In this document: in pieces, positions 18,597 to 29,476 of the stretch | Position numbering within the stretch: position 1 is the first letter of the stretch | How the letters are laid out: each line of letters begins with the position of its first letter | DNA from: Caulobacter sp. UNC358MFTsu5.1 | GTDB lineage: Bacteria; Pseudomonadota; Alphaproteobacteria; Caulobacterales; Caulobacteraceae | Length of the DNA stretch: 64,000 bases | Assembly: GCF_000712075.1 (NCBI RefSeq) | Contig: NZ_JONW01000012.1 | Location: 124,001 to 188,000 of the forward strand | Reading direction: 5' to 3' | Notes under the pieces: model-generated | The model's database searches: none | What the model saw: the letters and a program-made list of their open reading frames with translations, nothing else | Told to the model about the DNA's origin: nothing | Program-made: the position numbers and the translations under genes

Positions 18597-18776
18597 TCAG
18601 CCCGGCAGTTCTTCGCGGCTGGCTTCCAGCATGCCGACCAGGGCCGCCGACAGACGCGACGTCTGGGCCATGCGGCGCAGCGCCTCGCGGGCGTGATCGC
18701 TGTCGGCGAGCTCGGCTTGCCGCTCGAGACGCTCGGCTTCGTTCAAATGGTCGAGTTGGCTGGGCATGCTGAACAT
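18597..18776 (-). CDS. Small acidic helical protein upstream of the HWE kinase
   Basis: A 59-residue frame (or 56 from the ATG at 18767) with composition of a real protein: MPSQLDHLNEAERLERQAEL then ADSDHAREALRRMAQTSRLS and a short tail ending ELPG. It is almost all helix, with a heptad-like pattern. It ends 77 bases before the kinase start on the same strand. No clear Shine-Dalgarno sequence is visible, which lowers confidence. It might be a regulator partner of the kinase, but that is guesswork. Confidence 0.45.
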   Translation of the reverse strand: MFSMPSQLDHLNEAERLERQAELADSDHAREALRRMAQTSRLSAALVGMLEASREELPG

Positions 18777-18858
18777 TTACGGGAGATGAACGACGCCATC
18801 CATGTGACCGCTGGTCGCAGAACGGTGTAACATCACGTAAAATCAAGCGCTTAGGCCG

Positions 18859-18870
18859 GACACCGGTGTC
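18859..18870. promoter_or_regulatory. Perfect palindrome GACACCGGTGTC, candidate operator
   Basis: A perfect 12-bp palindrome with a CG centre, the geometry of LacI-family operators. A near copy is found at 19092-19107 upstream of the pectate lyase gene. The two together suggest a sugar-acid or pectin-responsive repressor, possibly acting by looping. Confidence 0.45.
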
Positions 18871-18880
18871 AGAACTGAAA

Positions 18881-18934
18881 ACGGCCCCGAGTCATTCCTG
18901 ACCCGGGGCCGTCGTCCTGTTCCCCAACAGGACG
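18881..18934 (-). terminator. Terminator hairpin plus second hairpin, possible 3' end of a small RNA
   Basis: Stem 1 pairs ACGGCCCCG (18881-18889) with CGGGGCCGT (18904-18912), with an inner GTC/GAC pair. On the minus strand it is followed by TTTTC, as for an intrinsic terminator. Stem 2 is CGTCCTGTT/AACAGGACG (18913-18921, 18926-18934) with a four-base loop. No protein gene on the minus strand ends here, so the terminator may close a noncoding transcript starting between 18935 and about 19080. Confidence 0.5.
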
Positions 18935-19091
18935 GCGTCGCGCGCTACCAGAACCGGCGCGGCGGCGTCGCCTCAAAAACCGATGCCCCGTTCTCGCTCG
19001 ACGGCCGTCCCGGTACAACGTGACGGCCTGTCGCAGGAGAATGACGCCGGCGTCACATAACAAAGCTTTACCAAAAGGCGCTGGTCAAGTC

Positions 19092-19107
19092 ATGACACCG
19101 GTATCAT
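19092..19107. promoter_or_regulatory. Near-perfect palindrome ATGACACCGGTATCAT, candidate operator of the pectate lyase gene
   Basis: Sixteen bases with one mismatched pair, 178 bases ahead of the pectate lyase start. It shares the ACACCGGT core with 18859-18870. LacI-family pectin or galacturonate regulators in related bacteria use operators of this kind; assignment to this regulator is an inference. Confidence 0.5.
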
Positions 19108-19284
19108 ACCTATGCCCAACACACGCCGCCCCAACGGCGACAAGGGTTTCGGCAAGGACCGACCGGGAGGACGACCAGGAACGCGAGGGTTTGGTAAGGC
19201 CCTCCCGCTTCCTCTCCCGGCCGCCACGCCGCGTCCTTGCGTCGCGGGGTTCGGACGTGAAGTCCCAGGGAGAGTCTCGTCGTC

Positions 19285-20928
19285 ATGCCGCTTAGCCCCC
19301 TCACCCGCCGCCGCCTGCTGGCGACGACCACCGCCACCTTCGCCGCCGCCGCGGCCATGGCCCCGCTGAAGGCCTTGGCCCAAGGCGCCGCCCCGTCCAA
19401 GGACCAGGTCCTGGCGACGATGAAGAAGGCCACGACCTTCATGGCCGAGAAGGCCGCCTACGAGGGCGGCTATGTCTGGAGCTACCTGCCCGACTTCTCG
19501 CGCCGCTTCGGCGAGATGGAGGCCTTCCCGACCATGATCTGGGTCCAGCCGCCCGGCACGGCGACCATGGGCCACCTGTTCCTCGACGCCTATCACGCCA
19601 CGGGCGACGAATATTACTACGAGGCGGCCAAGAAAGCGGCCCTGGCCCTGATCAAGATCCAGCACCCGGCGGGCGGCTGGAACTACATGGGCGACCTGGC
19701 CGGGCCGGAGTCGCTGAAGAAGTGGTACGACACCATCGGCAAGAACGGCTGGCGGCTCGAGGAATTCCAACACTACTACGGCAACGCCACGTTCGACGAC
19801 GAAGGCACCGCCGAGAGCTGCCAGCTGATGCTGCGCATCTATCTGGAAAAGAAGGACAAGGCCTTCAAGCCGGCGCTGGACAAGGCCATCCAGTTCGTCC
19901 TCGACAGCCAGTATCCGGTCGGCGGCTGGCCCCAGCGCTTCCCGCTGATGAGCGGCTTCGAGAACAAGGGCCACCCCGACTACACCGGCTACATCACCTT
20001 CAACGACGGCGTGGTCGACGAGAACGTCAAGTTCCTGATCATGGTCTGGCAGACCCTGGGCGACAAACGCGTGCTGGACCCGATCAAGCGGGCCATGGAC
20101 GTCTACATCGCCGCCCACCAGCCGATGCCGCAGCCCGGCTGGGGCCTGCAGCACACCGTCGCCGACCTCAAGCCGGCCGGCGCGCGCACCTACGAGCCCA
20201 AGGCCTTCGCCAGCCACACCACGGCCGGCAACCTCGAAAACCTGATGGACTACTACGAGCTGACGGGCGACCCGAAGTATCTGGACCGCATCCCCGAGAC
20301 CATCGACTGGCTGGCCTCGCTGAAGCTGCCCGACAACGTCGCGCCCGGCCGCCCGCGTTATCCCACCTTCATCGAGATCGGCACGAACGAGCCGCTCTAC
20401 GTGCACCGTCGCGGCTCGAACGTCTTCAACGGCGAGTACTTCATCGACAAGCACTGGGAGAACACCATCGTCCACTACTCGTCGTTCCGGGCAGTCAACA
20501 TCGACAAGCTGCGCAAGCGCTACGCCGCCCTGAAGGCGACCCCGGCCGAAGTGGTCAGCAAGGACTCGCCGCTGAAGGTGAAGGGCGGCAGCCGCCCCCT
20601 GCCCCGCTACTTCACCACCAAGACCATCTCGGTCTCCGACCTCAATGTCGGCGCCCTGAAGACCAGCGAGAAGACCACCGACGCCGAGGTCGCGGGCCTG
20701 ATGGCGGGCTTGAACGCCGAGGGCTGGTGGCCCACCCCGATGAAGGCGGTCAGCAACCCCTATATCGGCGACGGCTCCACCACCGTGACCCCGGGCGAGT
20801 TCTCGATGACCCGCGTGGGCGACCCGACCGACACCTCGCCCTACATCGCCGACGTGCCCAAGCCGGGCATCTCGACCGGCGCCTACATCGAGAACATGGC
20901 GGCCCTGATCCGCTACATCACGGCCTAG
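19285..20928 (+). CDS. Pectate lyase, PL10 family
   Basis: A 547-residue secreted lyase that cleaves polygalacturonate by beta-elimination. The N-terminus LTRRRLLATTTATFAAAAAM is a Tat signal. The PL10 catalytic (alpha/alpha-toroid) domain covers about 40-390, with YPVGGWPQRFP and YITFNDGVVDENV as family blocks and a Trp-rich N-terminal part. A C-terminal extension of about 140 residues (SVSDLNVGALKTSE onwards) carries the GWWPTPM segment and is of unknown role. Preceded by two related palindromes; no transporter lies beside it in this window. Located outside the cytoplasm. Confidence 0.93.
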   Translation: MPLSPLTRRRLLATTTATFAAAAAMAPLKALAQGAAPSKDQVLATMKKATTFMAEKAAYEGGYVWSYLPDFSRRFGEMEAFPTMIWVQPPGTATMGHLFLDAYHATGDEYYYEAAKKAALALIKIQHPAGGWNYMGDLAGPESLKKWYDTIGKNGWRLEEFQHYYGNATFDDEGTAESCQLMLRIYLEKKDKAFKPALDKAIQFVLDSQYPVGGWPQRFPLMSGFENKGHPDYTGYITFNDGVVDENVKFLIMVWQTLGDKRVLDPIKRAMDVYIAAHQPMPQPGWGLQHTVADLKPAGARTYEPKAFASHTTAGNLENLMDYYELTGDPKYLDRIPETIDWLASLKLPDNVAPGRPRYPTFIEIGTNEPLYVHRRGSNVFNGEYFIDKHWENTIVHYSSFRAVNIDKLRKRYAALKATPAEVVSKDSPLKVKGGSRPLPRYFTTKTISVSDLNVGALKTSEKTTDAEVAGLMAGLNAEGWWPTPMKAVSNPYIGDGSTTVTPGEFSMTRVGDPTDTSPYIADVPKPGISTGAYIENMAALIRYITA

Positions 20929-21011
20929 GCCGGCCCAAGGCCAAATGTCGCACCCCGCGAAACGGGGCCTTGGGGAGCATATTCCTAACGGTTTTCCGCT
21001 AGACCGGCGGT

Positions 21012-22747
<1,736 letters not shown>

Positions 22748-22751
<4 letters not shown>

Positions 22752-23173
22752 GCCAGCAGCTTGCGCATGAACCAGCGCGGATAGAACGGCTCCGGGCCGT
22801 CCATCCGCGCGAAGACCTCGAAGCCCAGCCGCTCGTAGAACGGCCGGGCCTGGAAGGCGTAGGTGTCCAGCCACATCAGGTGGCAGCCGCGCGCCCGCGC
22901 CTCGGCCTCGGCCCGGGTCATCAGGTCAGTCCCCACGCCCGTCCCGCGCAGCGCCTCGGGCACCACGACCATGTCGACATAGAAGGCGCCCCAGCGCGAC
23001 TGCGCCCACAGGCCGCCCCGCACGGCCGGCTCGCCCGGCGTCCGGATCAGCAGGGCGAAGTCGCGGTTGTCGGGCGGGCCGACCGCCTCGCCAGTGAAGG
23101 CGCGCAGCACCGCCAGGCCCTGCTGGTAGGACTCCAGCGACGGCGTCTCGGTCTGGTGGATTTCGAAACTCAT
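22748..23173 (-). CDS. GNAT family N-acetyltransferase
   Basis: A 141-residue single GNAT domain. The acetyl-CoA motif A is VVPEALRGTGVGTDLMTRAE, with the R-G-x-G-V-G loop, and the preceding strand YVDMVVV and the C-terminal AFQARPFYERLGF are typical. The stop codon overlaps the end of the hybrid kinase gene by four bases, head to tail. Substrate unknown. Confidence 0.88.
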
Positions 23174-23184
23174 CCGACCAGCCT

Positions 23185-23330
23185 AACGCCCTTTCTCCTC
23201 CCTCGCGAAGCGGGGAGGTGGCGCGATGCGGATACGCATCGTGACGGAGCGGGCGTCCGCCGCACGACCCCCTCCGTCTCGTCGCTGCGCGCCGATCCAC
23301 CTCCCCCGTTTCACGGGTGAGGACGTCGAG
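23185..23330. repeat. Large imperfect inverted repeat, intergenic element
   Basis: The left arm contains GCGGGGAGGTGG and TGACGGAGCGGG; the right arm contains CCCCCTCCGTC and CCACCTCCCCCG in reverse order, so the two arms are inverted copies about 60 bases long. Internal hairpins include GATGCG-gata-CGCATC (23225-23240). This is the form of intergenic palindromic elements that are repeated in Caulobacter genomes. It separates the GNAT gene from the next small gene. Confidence 0.6.
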
Positions 23331-23404
23331 GTTCCGACTCTGGAACCCGTCCCCCGCCCAGGACGCTGTTCCTGTGTCGGATCAACAGCAAGTTCGTGTG
23401 CGTC

Positions 23405-23536
23405 ATGGCCCTCAAGGCCTTCATTTCCCTCGCCGTCCTGGCCGCCGTCCTGGTCGGCCTGCTGATGCCCGTGCCCGGCCACCGCAAGGCCGAGGCCACC
23501 CAGTCGCGGATCGAGACGATCGACATCAAGAACTAG
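23405..23536 (+). CDS. Small single-pass membrane peptide
   Basis: A 43-residue frame: MALKAFISLAVLAAVLVGLL is a clear hydrophobic helix, followed by a short polar tail MPVPGHRKAEATQSRIETID. It ends 67 bases before the thiolase gene. No strong Shine-Dalgarno sequence is seen, but the frame has no stop upstream for several codons and composition is protein-like. It could be a real small inner-membrane protein. Confidence 0.45.
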   Translation: MALKAFISLAVLAAVLVGLLMPVPGHRKAEATQSRIETIDIKN

Positions 23537-23603
23537 CGGCCCTTGATCGCAGGGCCGGGCCCGCTAGTTTGCGCTCAAACAAACGTTTGGGAGCACCCGC
23601 GCC

Positions 23604-24818
<1,215 letters not shown>

Positions 24819-24895
24819 GGCCGCCCCTACCGCGCCGCAGCGTGACCTCTACGCTGAATCATCCATGATCGGCCCCGCATCGTCGGAGCCCGCCC

Positions 24896-26452
24896 ATGAC
24901 CCTTCGCGCCCTCGCCCTGTCGCTCGTCGCGGCGGCCCTGCTGGCCACGCCCGCCGCCGCCCAGACGCTGAGGATCACCGGCGGCGAGATCGCCGCCGCC
25001 CCGGCCGCGGCCGACGGCGTGCGGGTCTACAAGGGCCTGCCCTACGCCGCCCCGCCCGTGGGCGAGCGCCGCTGGAAGCCGCCCGAGCCCGTCCAGCCCT
25101 GGACCGGCGTGCGCCCGGTCGACGCCTACGCGCCCAACTGCCTGCAGCCCAAGCGCTACGACGACATCGACCCGTTCACCCCGTCCATGAGCGAGGACTG
25201 CCTCTATCTGAACATCACCACGGCCGCGAAGCCGACCGAGAAGCTGCCGGTGTTCTTCTGGATCCACGGCGGCGGCTACGGGGCGGGTTCGGGATCGGAG
25301 CCGCGCCATGACGGCCAGGCCCTGGCCCGCAAGGGCATGGTCGTGGTGACGATCAACTACCGCCTCGGCGTCTTCGGTTTCCTGGCCCATCCGGAGCTGA
25401 CCGCCGAGAGCCCCCGCCACGCCAGCGGCGACCAGGCCCTGGCCGACATGGTCGCCGCCCTGCGCTGGGTGAAGGCCAATGTCGCGGCGTTCGGCGGCGA
25501 CCCGGACAACGTCACCATCGCCGGCGAGTCGGCCGGTTCGGACGCCGTCAGCCGGATGATGATCTCGCCGGAAGCCAAGGGCCTGTTCCACCGCGCCATC
25601 GGCGAAAGCGGCTCGGCCTTCTCGATGATGGGCGACGACCAGACCCTGGCCCAGGCCGAGGCCGTCGGCCAGGCCTTCGCCCGGTCGCTGGGCGGCGACG
25701 ACCTCAAGCGCCTGCGTGAACGCTCCTCGGCCGAGATCCTGGCGGCGAGCATGGCCCCGAACGCCGCCTTCGCCTTCCGGCCGAACCTGGACGGCTGGAT
25801 CCTGCCCGCCACCGCCGCCCAGACCTTCGCCGCCCGCCAGCAGTCGGACGTGCCGCTGCTGGTCGGCTGGAACCGCGACGAGGGCAGCCTGTTCCAGGGC
25901 GCGATCTTCGGCGAACGCGCGCTGCAGCCGGTGCTGGCCGAGCGCTTCGGCCCCCGGGTCGGCGACGCCCTGGCCCTCTATCCCGCCGATCCGCCCGCCG
26001 TGGCCCGCGCCTCGCAGCAGACCTATGCCGGCGACCTGTGGATGGGCCTGCCGACCTGGCGCTGGGCCGTGGCCCAGACCCAAACCGGCAAGTCGCCCGT
26101 CTATGTCTACCGCTTCGACCACGCGCCGAGGATTCCCGACGGCTGGTTCGGCGCGGCCAACCGCGGCAAGGACTTCGGGGCCTTCCACTCGGCCGACATC
26201 GTCTATGTGTTCGACCATCCGGAGATCCTGAAGGCCTGGACCACCGACGCGGTCGACCGCCGGGTGGCCGACCAGACGTCGTCCTACTGGGTCAATTTCG
26301 CGCGCGCCGGCGATCCGAACGGCCCCGGCCTGCCGGCCTGGACGCCCTACGACCCCGCCACGCCGAAGAAGATGCTGATCGGGCCCGAGACCCGGCTGGT
26401 CGACGATCCGGACATCGCGCGGCTGCGGTTCCAGGAGAGCGCGGGGAAGTAG
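24896..26452 (+). CDS. Secreted type-B carboxylesterase/lipase
   Basis: A 518-residue esterase with a Sec signal peptide (MTLRALALSLVAAALLATPAAA). The carboxylesterase type-B features are all there: oxyanion hole IHGGGYGAGSG, nucleophile elbow GESAGSDAVS with S212, a later Asp/Glu in the NRDEGSLFQG region, and the His in GAFHSADIVYVF. EDCLYLNI marks the family. It acts on esters outside the cytoplasm. It follows the thiolase by 77 bases and could be cotranscribed. Confidence 0.93.
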   Translation: MTLRALALSLVAAALLATPAAAQTLRITGGEIAAAPAAADGVRVYKGLPYAAPPVGERRWKPPEPVQPWTGVRPVDAYAPNCLQPKRYDDIDPFTPSMSEDCLYLNITTAAKPTEKLPVFFWIHGGGYGAGSGSEPRHDGQALARKGMVVVTINYRLGVFGFLAHPELTAESPRHASGDQALADMVAALRWVKANVAAFGGDPDNVTIAGESAGSDAVSRMMISPEAKGLFHRAIGESGSAFSMMGDDQTLAQAEAVGQAFARSLGGDDLKRLRERSSAEILAASMAPNAAFAFRPNLDGWILPATAAQTFAARQQSDVPLLVGWNRDEGSLFQGAIFGERALQPVLAERFGPRVGDALALYPADPPAVARASQQTYAGDLWMGLPTWRWAVAQTQTGKSPVYVYRFDHAPRIPDGWFGAANRGKDFGAFHSADIVYVFDHPEILKAWTTDAVDRRVADQTSSYWVNFARAGDPNGPGLPAWTPYDPATPKKMLIGPETRLVDDPDIARLRFQESAGK

Positions 26453-26455
26453 CGG

Positions 26456-26911
26456 CTATTTCCGCGCCGCCTTGATCGCCGTCTCCAGGTCCGCCCGCCG
26501 CGCCTGGAGGTCCTCCGCCGCCGCCGCCTCCTCGGCGTCCAGCGCCGCGCGGCGTTCGGCGAAGGCCAGTTCCGAGGCTTCGGCCTCGTCCTCGAGGGCG
26601 TCCAGCCGCGCCTTCAGGGCGGCCAGCTTCTCGGCCCGCGCCGTCTCGGCCTTGGACGGCTTGCGCCGCGCCTTGGCGGGCAGTCCCTTCAACGCCGCGC
26701 CCAGGCCGCCGGCCGGGGTGGTGACCACGGTTTCCGGCCCCTTCAGGGCGGCGTCGTGGGCCGGCCCCTCGGCGATCTCCCGGGCCGTGCCGTCCTTGAA
26801 CAGGTCGCGGCCGACGTCCCACGCCTCCAGGGCCTTGGCGCGCGAGGTCGCGGCCACGGTGTAGTCGTGGAGGCCGTCCGACCAGGAGAACACCTTGAGC
26901 TTGCGCGCCAT
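26456..26911 (-). CDS. Conserved hypothetical coiled-coil protein
   Basis: A 151-residue cytoplasmic protein. The first 55 residues are globular (KLKVFSWSDGLHDYTVAATS then WDVGRDLFKDGTA), a style seen in a conserved alphaproteobacterial family of unknown role. The C-terminal 80 residues are Ala/Glu/Lys-rich with heptad spacing and are very probably a coiled coil. It converges with the carboxylesterase, 3 bases apart. No known function. Confidence 0.65.
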   Translation of the reverse strand: MARKLKVFSWSDGLHDYTVAATSRAKALEAWDVGRDLFKDGTAREIAEGPAHDAALKGPETVVTTPAGGLGAALKGLPAKARRKPSKAETARAEKLAALKARLDALEDEAEASELAFAERRAALDAEEAAAAEDLQARRADLETAIKAARK

Positions 26912-27013
26912 GCCTCACGAACGGCCGGATTGTTCAGCTTGTTCCGAAGGTTGGCCTTAGGAACCTCACCCTGCGGCGAAGGATTTTCCCTCCACGAGAG
27001 ATGGAGGACGACG

Positions 27014-27334
27014 ATGCCCCAGGGCGACAAGTCGAAATACACCGACAAGCAGGAACGCAAGGCCGACCACATCGCCGAAGGCTACGAGGCGCGGGGCGTC
27101 TCCGAGAAGGAGGCCGAGCGGCGGGCCTGGGCCACGGTCAACAAGGACGACGGCGGCGGCAAGAAGCCCGGCGGCTCCGGCCGCGGCAAGTCCACCGGCC
27201 ATCCGGCGGCCCACAAGGGCGGCGAAAAGGGCGGCAAGGCGGCGGCTTCGCGCACCGCGGCGGAACGCTCGGCCTCGGCCAAGAAGGCGGCCGCGACCCG
27301 CAAGCGCAACGCCGAACACCACGCTCATCATTAG
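27014..27334 (+). CDS. Small basic Lys/Gly/Ala-rich protein
   Basis: A 106-residue protein of strongly basic composition. The N-terminal third (KYTDKQERKADHIAEGYEAR then GVSEKEAERRAWATVNKDDG) is helical and matches small proteins annotated as plasmid stabilisation proteins. The rest is a Gly/Lys linker with KGGEKGGKAA, then a histone-H1-like Ala/Lys/Ser tail ending AEHHAHH. That composition suggests nucleic-acid binding. A strong GGAGG lies 6 bases before the ATG. The next small gene follows 8 bases downstream. Confidence 0.75.
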   Translation: MPQGDKSKYTDKQERKADHIAEGYEARGVSEKEAERRAWATVNKDDGGGKKPGGSGRGKSTGHPAAHKGGEKGGKAAASRTAAERSASAKKAAATRKRNAEHHAHH

Positions 27335-27342
27335 GAACGTCC

Positions 27343-27534
27343 ATGACCGACAAGATCAACAGCCCCGGCCGCGAGGCCAACGAGGCCCTGCCCGCCGGCG
27401 AACGTCCGGGACTGGTTTCGGACGCCGACACCAGGAAGACCGGCCAGAAGGAACGCCGCACGGCCGGACCCGACGGCGGCGACTCCCGCGAGATCGGCGA
27501 CACCTTCAAGAACAGCCCCGGCGGGCGGGCCTAG
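27343..27534 (+). CDS. Small hypothetical hydrophilic protein
   Basis: A 63-residue protein, polar throughout and probably disordered, with INSPGREANEALPAGERPGL at the start and GDSREIGDTFKNSPGGRA at the end. It starts 8 bases after the basic protein and has AGGAAC upstream, so it forms a two-gene unit with it. Function unknown. Confidence 0.6.
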   Translation: MTDKINSPGREANEALPAGERPGLVSDADTRKTGQKERRTAGPDGGDSREIGDTFKNSPGGRA

Positions 27535-27550
27535 GCCTCGGCGGCAAGCC

Positions 27551-27853
27551 TCAGGACTTGCTCAGATCCATCCCCAGGGTCGGACCGATCCCCTCGGGGT
27601 GCTCGCCGAACGGGTTGGACGAGCGCCGCTTGGCCGCCGCTTCCAGCTTGCGGCGCAGGTCGTCGTCCAGGGCCAGTTCCGCCTTGGGCACGGGGTCGTC
27701 CTCATCCACCGCATCGTCGACCAGCGAGGCCGACAGCACCTGGCGCAGGCGGGCGCCGAAACGGGCGTCTTCGGGGGTGCCCGGCGCGGGCGGCGCGGCC
27801 AGGAATTCCAGGACCTCCTCGAGCGCGGTATCGTTGTCGACGTGATCGGTCAT
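27551..27853 (-). CDS. Small acidic hypothetical protein
   Basis: A 100-residue acidic, helical protein: about residues 5-55 are Glu/Ala-rich helices, then DDAVDEDDPVPKAELALDDD and a helix with RRKLEAAAKRRSSNPFGEHP. No signal peptide or membrane segment. The ATG at 27853 has GGAG 8 bases upstream; longer frames add Arg-rich sequence. It is divergent from the pseudouridine synthase gene. Unknown function. Confidence 0.6.
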   Translation of the reverse strand: MTDHVDNDTALEEVLEFLAAPPAPGTPEDARFGARLRQVLSASLVDDAVDEDDPVPKAELALDDDLRRKLEAAAKRRSSNPFGEHPEGIGPTLGMDLSKS

Positions 27854-27967
27854 GGGAGGTCTCCAAAGCGGTTCGCACTGCCGATCCAACGGCTTGGCCG
27901 CCACGACGGTTGCCGAGCGCCCCCGGCTAGTCCTAGACAAGCCCCTCACCTCTTCGGACCCGATCCC

Positions 27968-28738
27968 ATGGCCTGGACCCGCCTCTACGACGAAGCCGAG
28001 CCGCAGCGCGTCAACCGCTGGCTGGCCCAGAACGGCGTCTGCTCGCGCCGCGAGGCCGAGGCCCTGATCAGCCAGGGCCTGGTGTCGATCGACGGCCAGC
28101 GGGTGGACGACGTCGGCCGCAAGATCGAGCCCGGCCAGACCCTGGTGCTGTCCGACCGCGCCCAGGCCAAGCTGGAAGGCGCCCTGACGGTGATGATCCA
28201 CAAACCCGTCGGGATCGTCTCGTCGCAGCCCGATCCGGGCCAGGTCCCGGCCGTGCGCCTGCTGACCCGCGAGGCCCTAGTCGGCCAGAGCCCGGTCATC
28301 CCCGGCTTCGACAACAAGCTGGCCCCGGTCGGACGCCTCGACATGGATTCGCGCGGCCTGCTCATCCTGTCGGAGGACGGGGTGGTGGCTAAGGCGGTGA
28401 TCGGCCCGGCCTCGGAGCTGGAGAAGGAATACCTCGTCTGGGTCGACGGCTGGATCACCGACGAGAAGCTGGCCCTGCTGCGCCACGGCCTGGAGCTGGA
28501 CGAGCGCCAGCTGCGCCCCGCCGAGGTCGAGGTCGTGGGCCGCCAGCAGCTGCGCTTCGTGCTCAAGGAAGGCCGCAACCGCCAGATCCGCCGGATGTGC
28601 GAGCTGGTCGAGCTGACGGTCACCGACCTTCTGCGCATCCGCATCGGCGACCTGGTGCTGGGCGACCTGCCCGAGGGACGCTGGCGGCCCCTGACCCCCG
28701 CCGAACGGGCTGGCCTGATCCATCCCGCCGCCGGATAA
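27968..28738 (+). CDS. rluF: RluF/RsuA-family rRNA pseudouridine synthase
   Basis: A 256-residue enzyme with an N-terminal S4 RNA-binding domain (about 14-60, RVNRWLAQNGVCSRREAEAL) and a catalytic domain whose Asp lies in the family motif GRLDMDSRGLL (D125). The C-terminus ELDERQLRPAEVEV and the RNRQIRRMCE block agree with the RluF branch, which modifies U2604 of 23S rRNA; RsuA/RluB/RluE cannot be fully excluded. Cytoplasmic. It lies directly upstream of the sphingolipid locus but is not likely to belong to it. Confidence 0.88.
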   Translation: MAWTRLYDEAEPQRVNRWLAQNGVCSRREAEALISQGLVSIDGQRVDDVGRKIEPGQTLVLSDRAQAKLEGALTVMIHKPVGIVSSQPDPGQVPAVRLLTREALVGQSPVIPGFDNKLAPVGRLDMDSRGLLILSEDGVVAKAVIGPASELEKEYLVWVDGWITDEKLALLRHGLELDERQLRPAEVEVVGRQQLRFVLKEGRNRQIRRMCELVELTVTDLLRIRIGDLVLGDLPEGRWRPLTPAERAGLIHPAAG

Positions 28739-28858
28739 ACCCGACGTTGACCGCCACCCCGGGCGGGGGCAGGTTCGCAATACCGCTTGGGGGATCGGGC
28801 CGGTGGGCTTAAGCCGGTCGCCTGTCCCCTTCGGCAGCCGCATCCAGTTCGTACAGCC

Positions 28859-29476
28859 ATGATCGCCATCACGCCCGCAGCCGCCGCGCCGGTCCGCAAG
28901 AAGAACCGCAATCGCCACCGCAAGCCGGTGCGCACCCTGCGGACCGTCCTGCCGGCGATCGCCGTCGGCATGGCCGTGGCGATCGTCGGCCAGGGCGTGA
29001 TCCGCGCCATGGCCGTCAAGCCCGCCGCTCCCGCCTCCGCCGCGCCGCTGCGCATGGAGAACCCGCGCTTCACCGGCACGCTGAAGGACGGCCGCGCCTT
29101 CCTGATCACCGCCTCCTCGGCCACCCGCGACCTCAGCAACGCCGACCAGGTGTTCCTGAAGAACCCGCAGCTGACCCGCGGCTACGGCTCGGACAACCCC
29201 ACCCACGTGGTCTCCAAGGACGGGGCCTACCAGGAGGAGAAGGGCTCGCTGCTGCTGACCGGCGACGTCAAGATCGACAACGGCCAGGGCTACCAGTTCG
29301 CCTCGCAGAAGGCGCTGATCGACACCCACACCGGCGACCTGGTCGGCGGCGCCGCGGTCGAGGGCGCCGGCCCGAACAACGGCTCGGTCCGGGCCGACAA
29401 CTACTCGGTCAGCGACAAGGGCGACCGGGTGGTGTTCAAGGGCCGGGTGCGCACGCGCCTCACGCCGCAACAGTGA
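28859..29476 (+). CDS. LptC-like periplasmic protein, first gene of the sphingolipid unit
   Basis: A 205-residue protein with a basic cytoplasmic start (about 12-27), one membrane helix at about 30-52 and a periplasmic domain from about 65 on. The mature part has the LptC/OstA-like beta repeat logic: MENPRFTGTLKDG, VSKDGAYQEEKGSLLLTGD and GGAAVEGAGPNNGSVRADNY, finishing with a strand GDRVVFKGRVR. LptC hands lipopolysaccharide from the LptBFG complex to LptA. Here it heads a sphingolipid unit, its stop overlaps the next start (GTGA), and LptF- and LptG-like genes lie in unit C of the same locus, so it may receive an anionic sphingolipid. The main LPS lptC gene is expected elsewhere. Confidence 0.75.
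   Translation: MIAITPAAAAPVRKKNRNRHRKPVRTLRTVLPAIAVGMAVAIVGQGVIRAMAVKPAAPASAAPLRMENPRFTGTLKDGRAFLITASSATRDLSNADQVFLKNPQLTRGYGSDNPTHVVSKDGAYQEEKGSLLLTGDVKIDNGQGYQFASQKALIDTHTGDLVGGAAVEGAGPNNGSVRADNYSVSDKGDRVVFKGRVRTRLTPQQ

Larger units (their letters stand above)
18777..19284. other. 508-base region without a protein gene
   Basis: It holds, from left to right, a perfect palindrome (18859-18870), two adjacent hairpins (18881-18934), a GC-rich stretch, a second near-palindrome (19092-19107) and the leader of the pectate lyase gene with AGGGAGAG before its start. An open frame on either strand is short and not protein-like. Confidence 0.6.

Noticed and set aside
15499..18696. A 1065-codon open frame on the plus strand opposite the PBP and HWE kinase genes
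   Set aside because: High-GC antisense frame; the opposite strand carries all catalytic motifs of both enzymes.
18520..18846. N-terminal extension of the HWE kinase
   Set aside because: The added 109 residues are Arg/Pro/Ser-rich without domain, and a more protein-like small frame lies in the same stretch.
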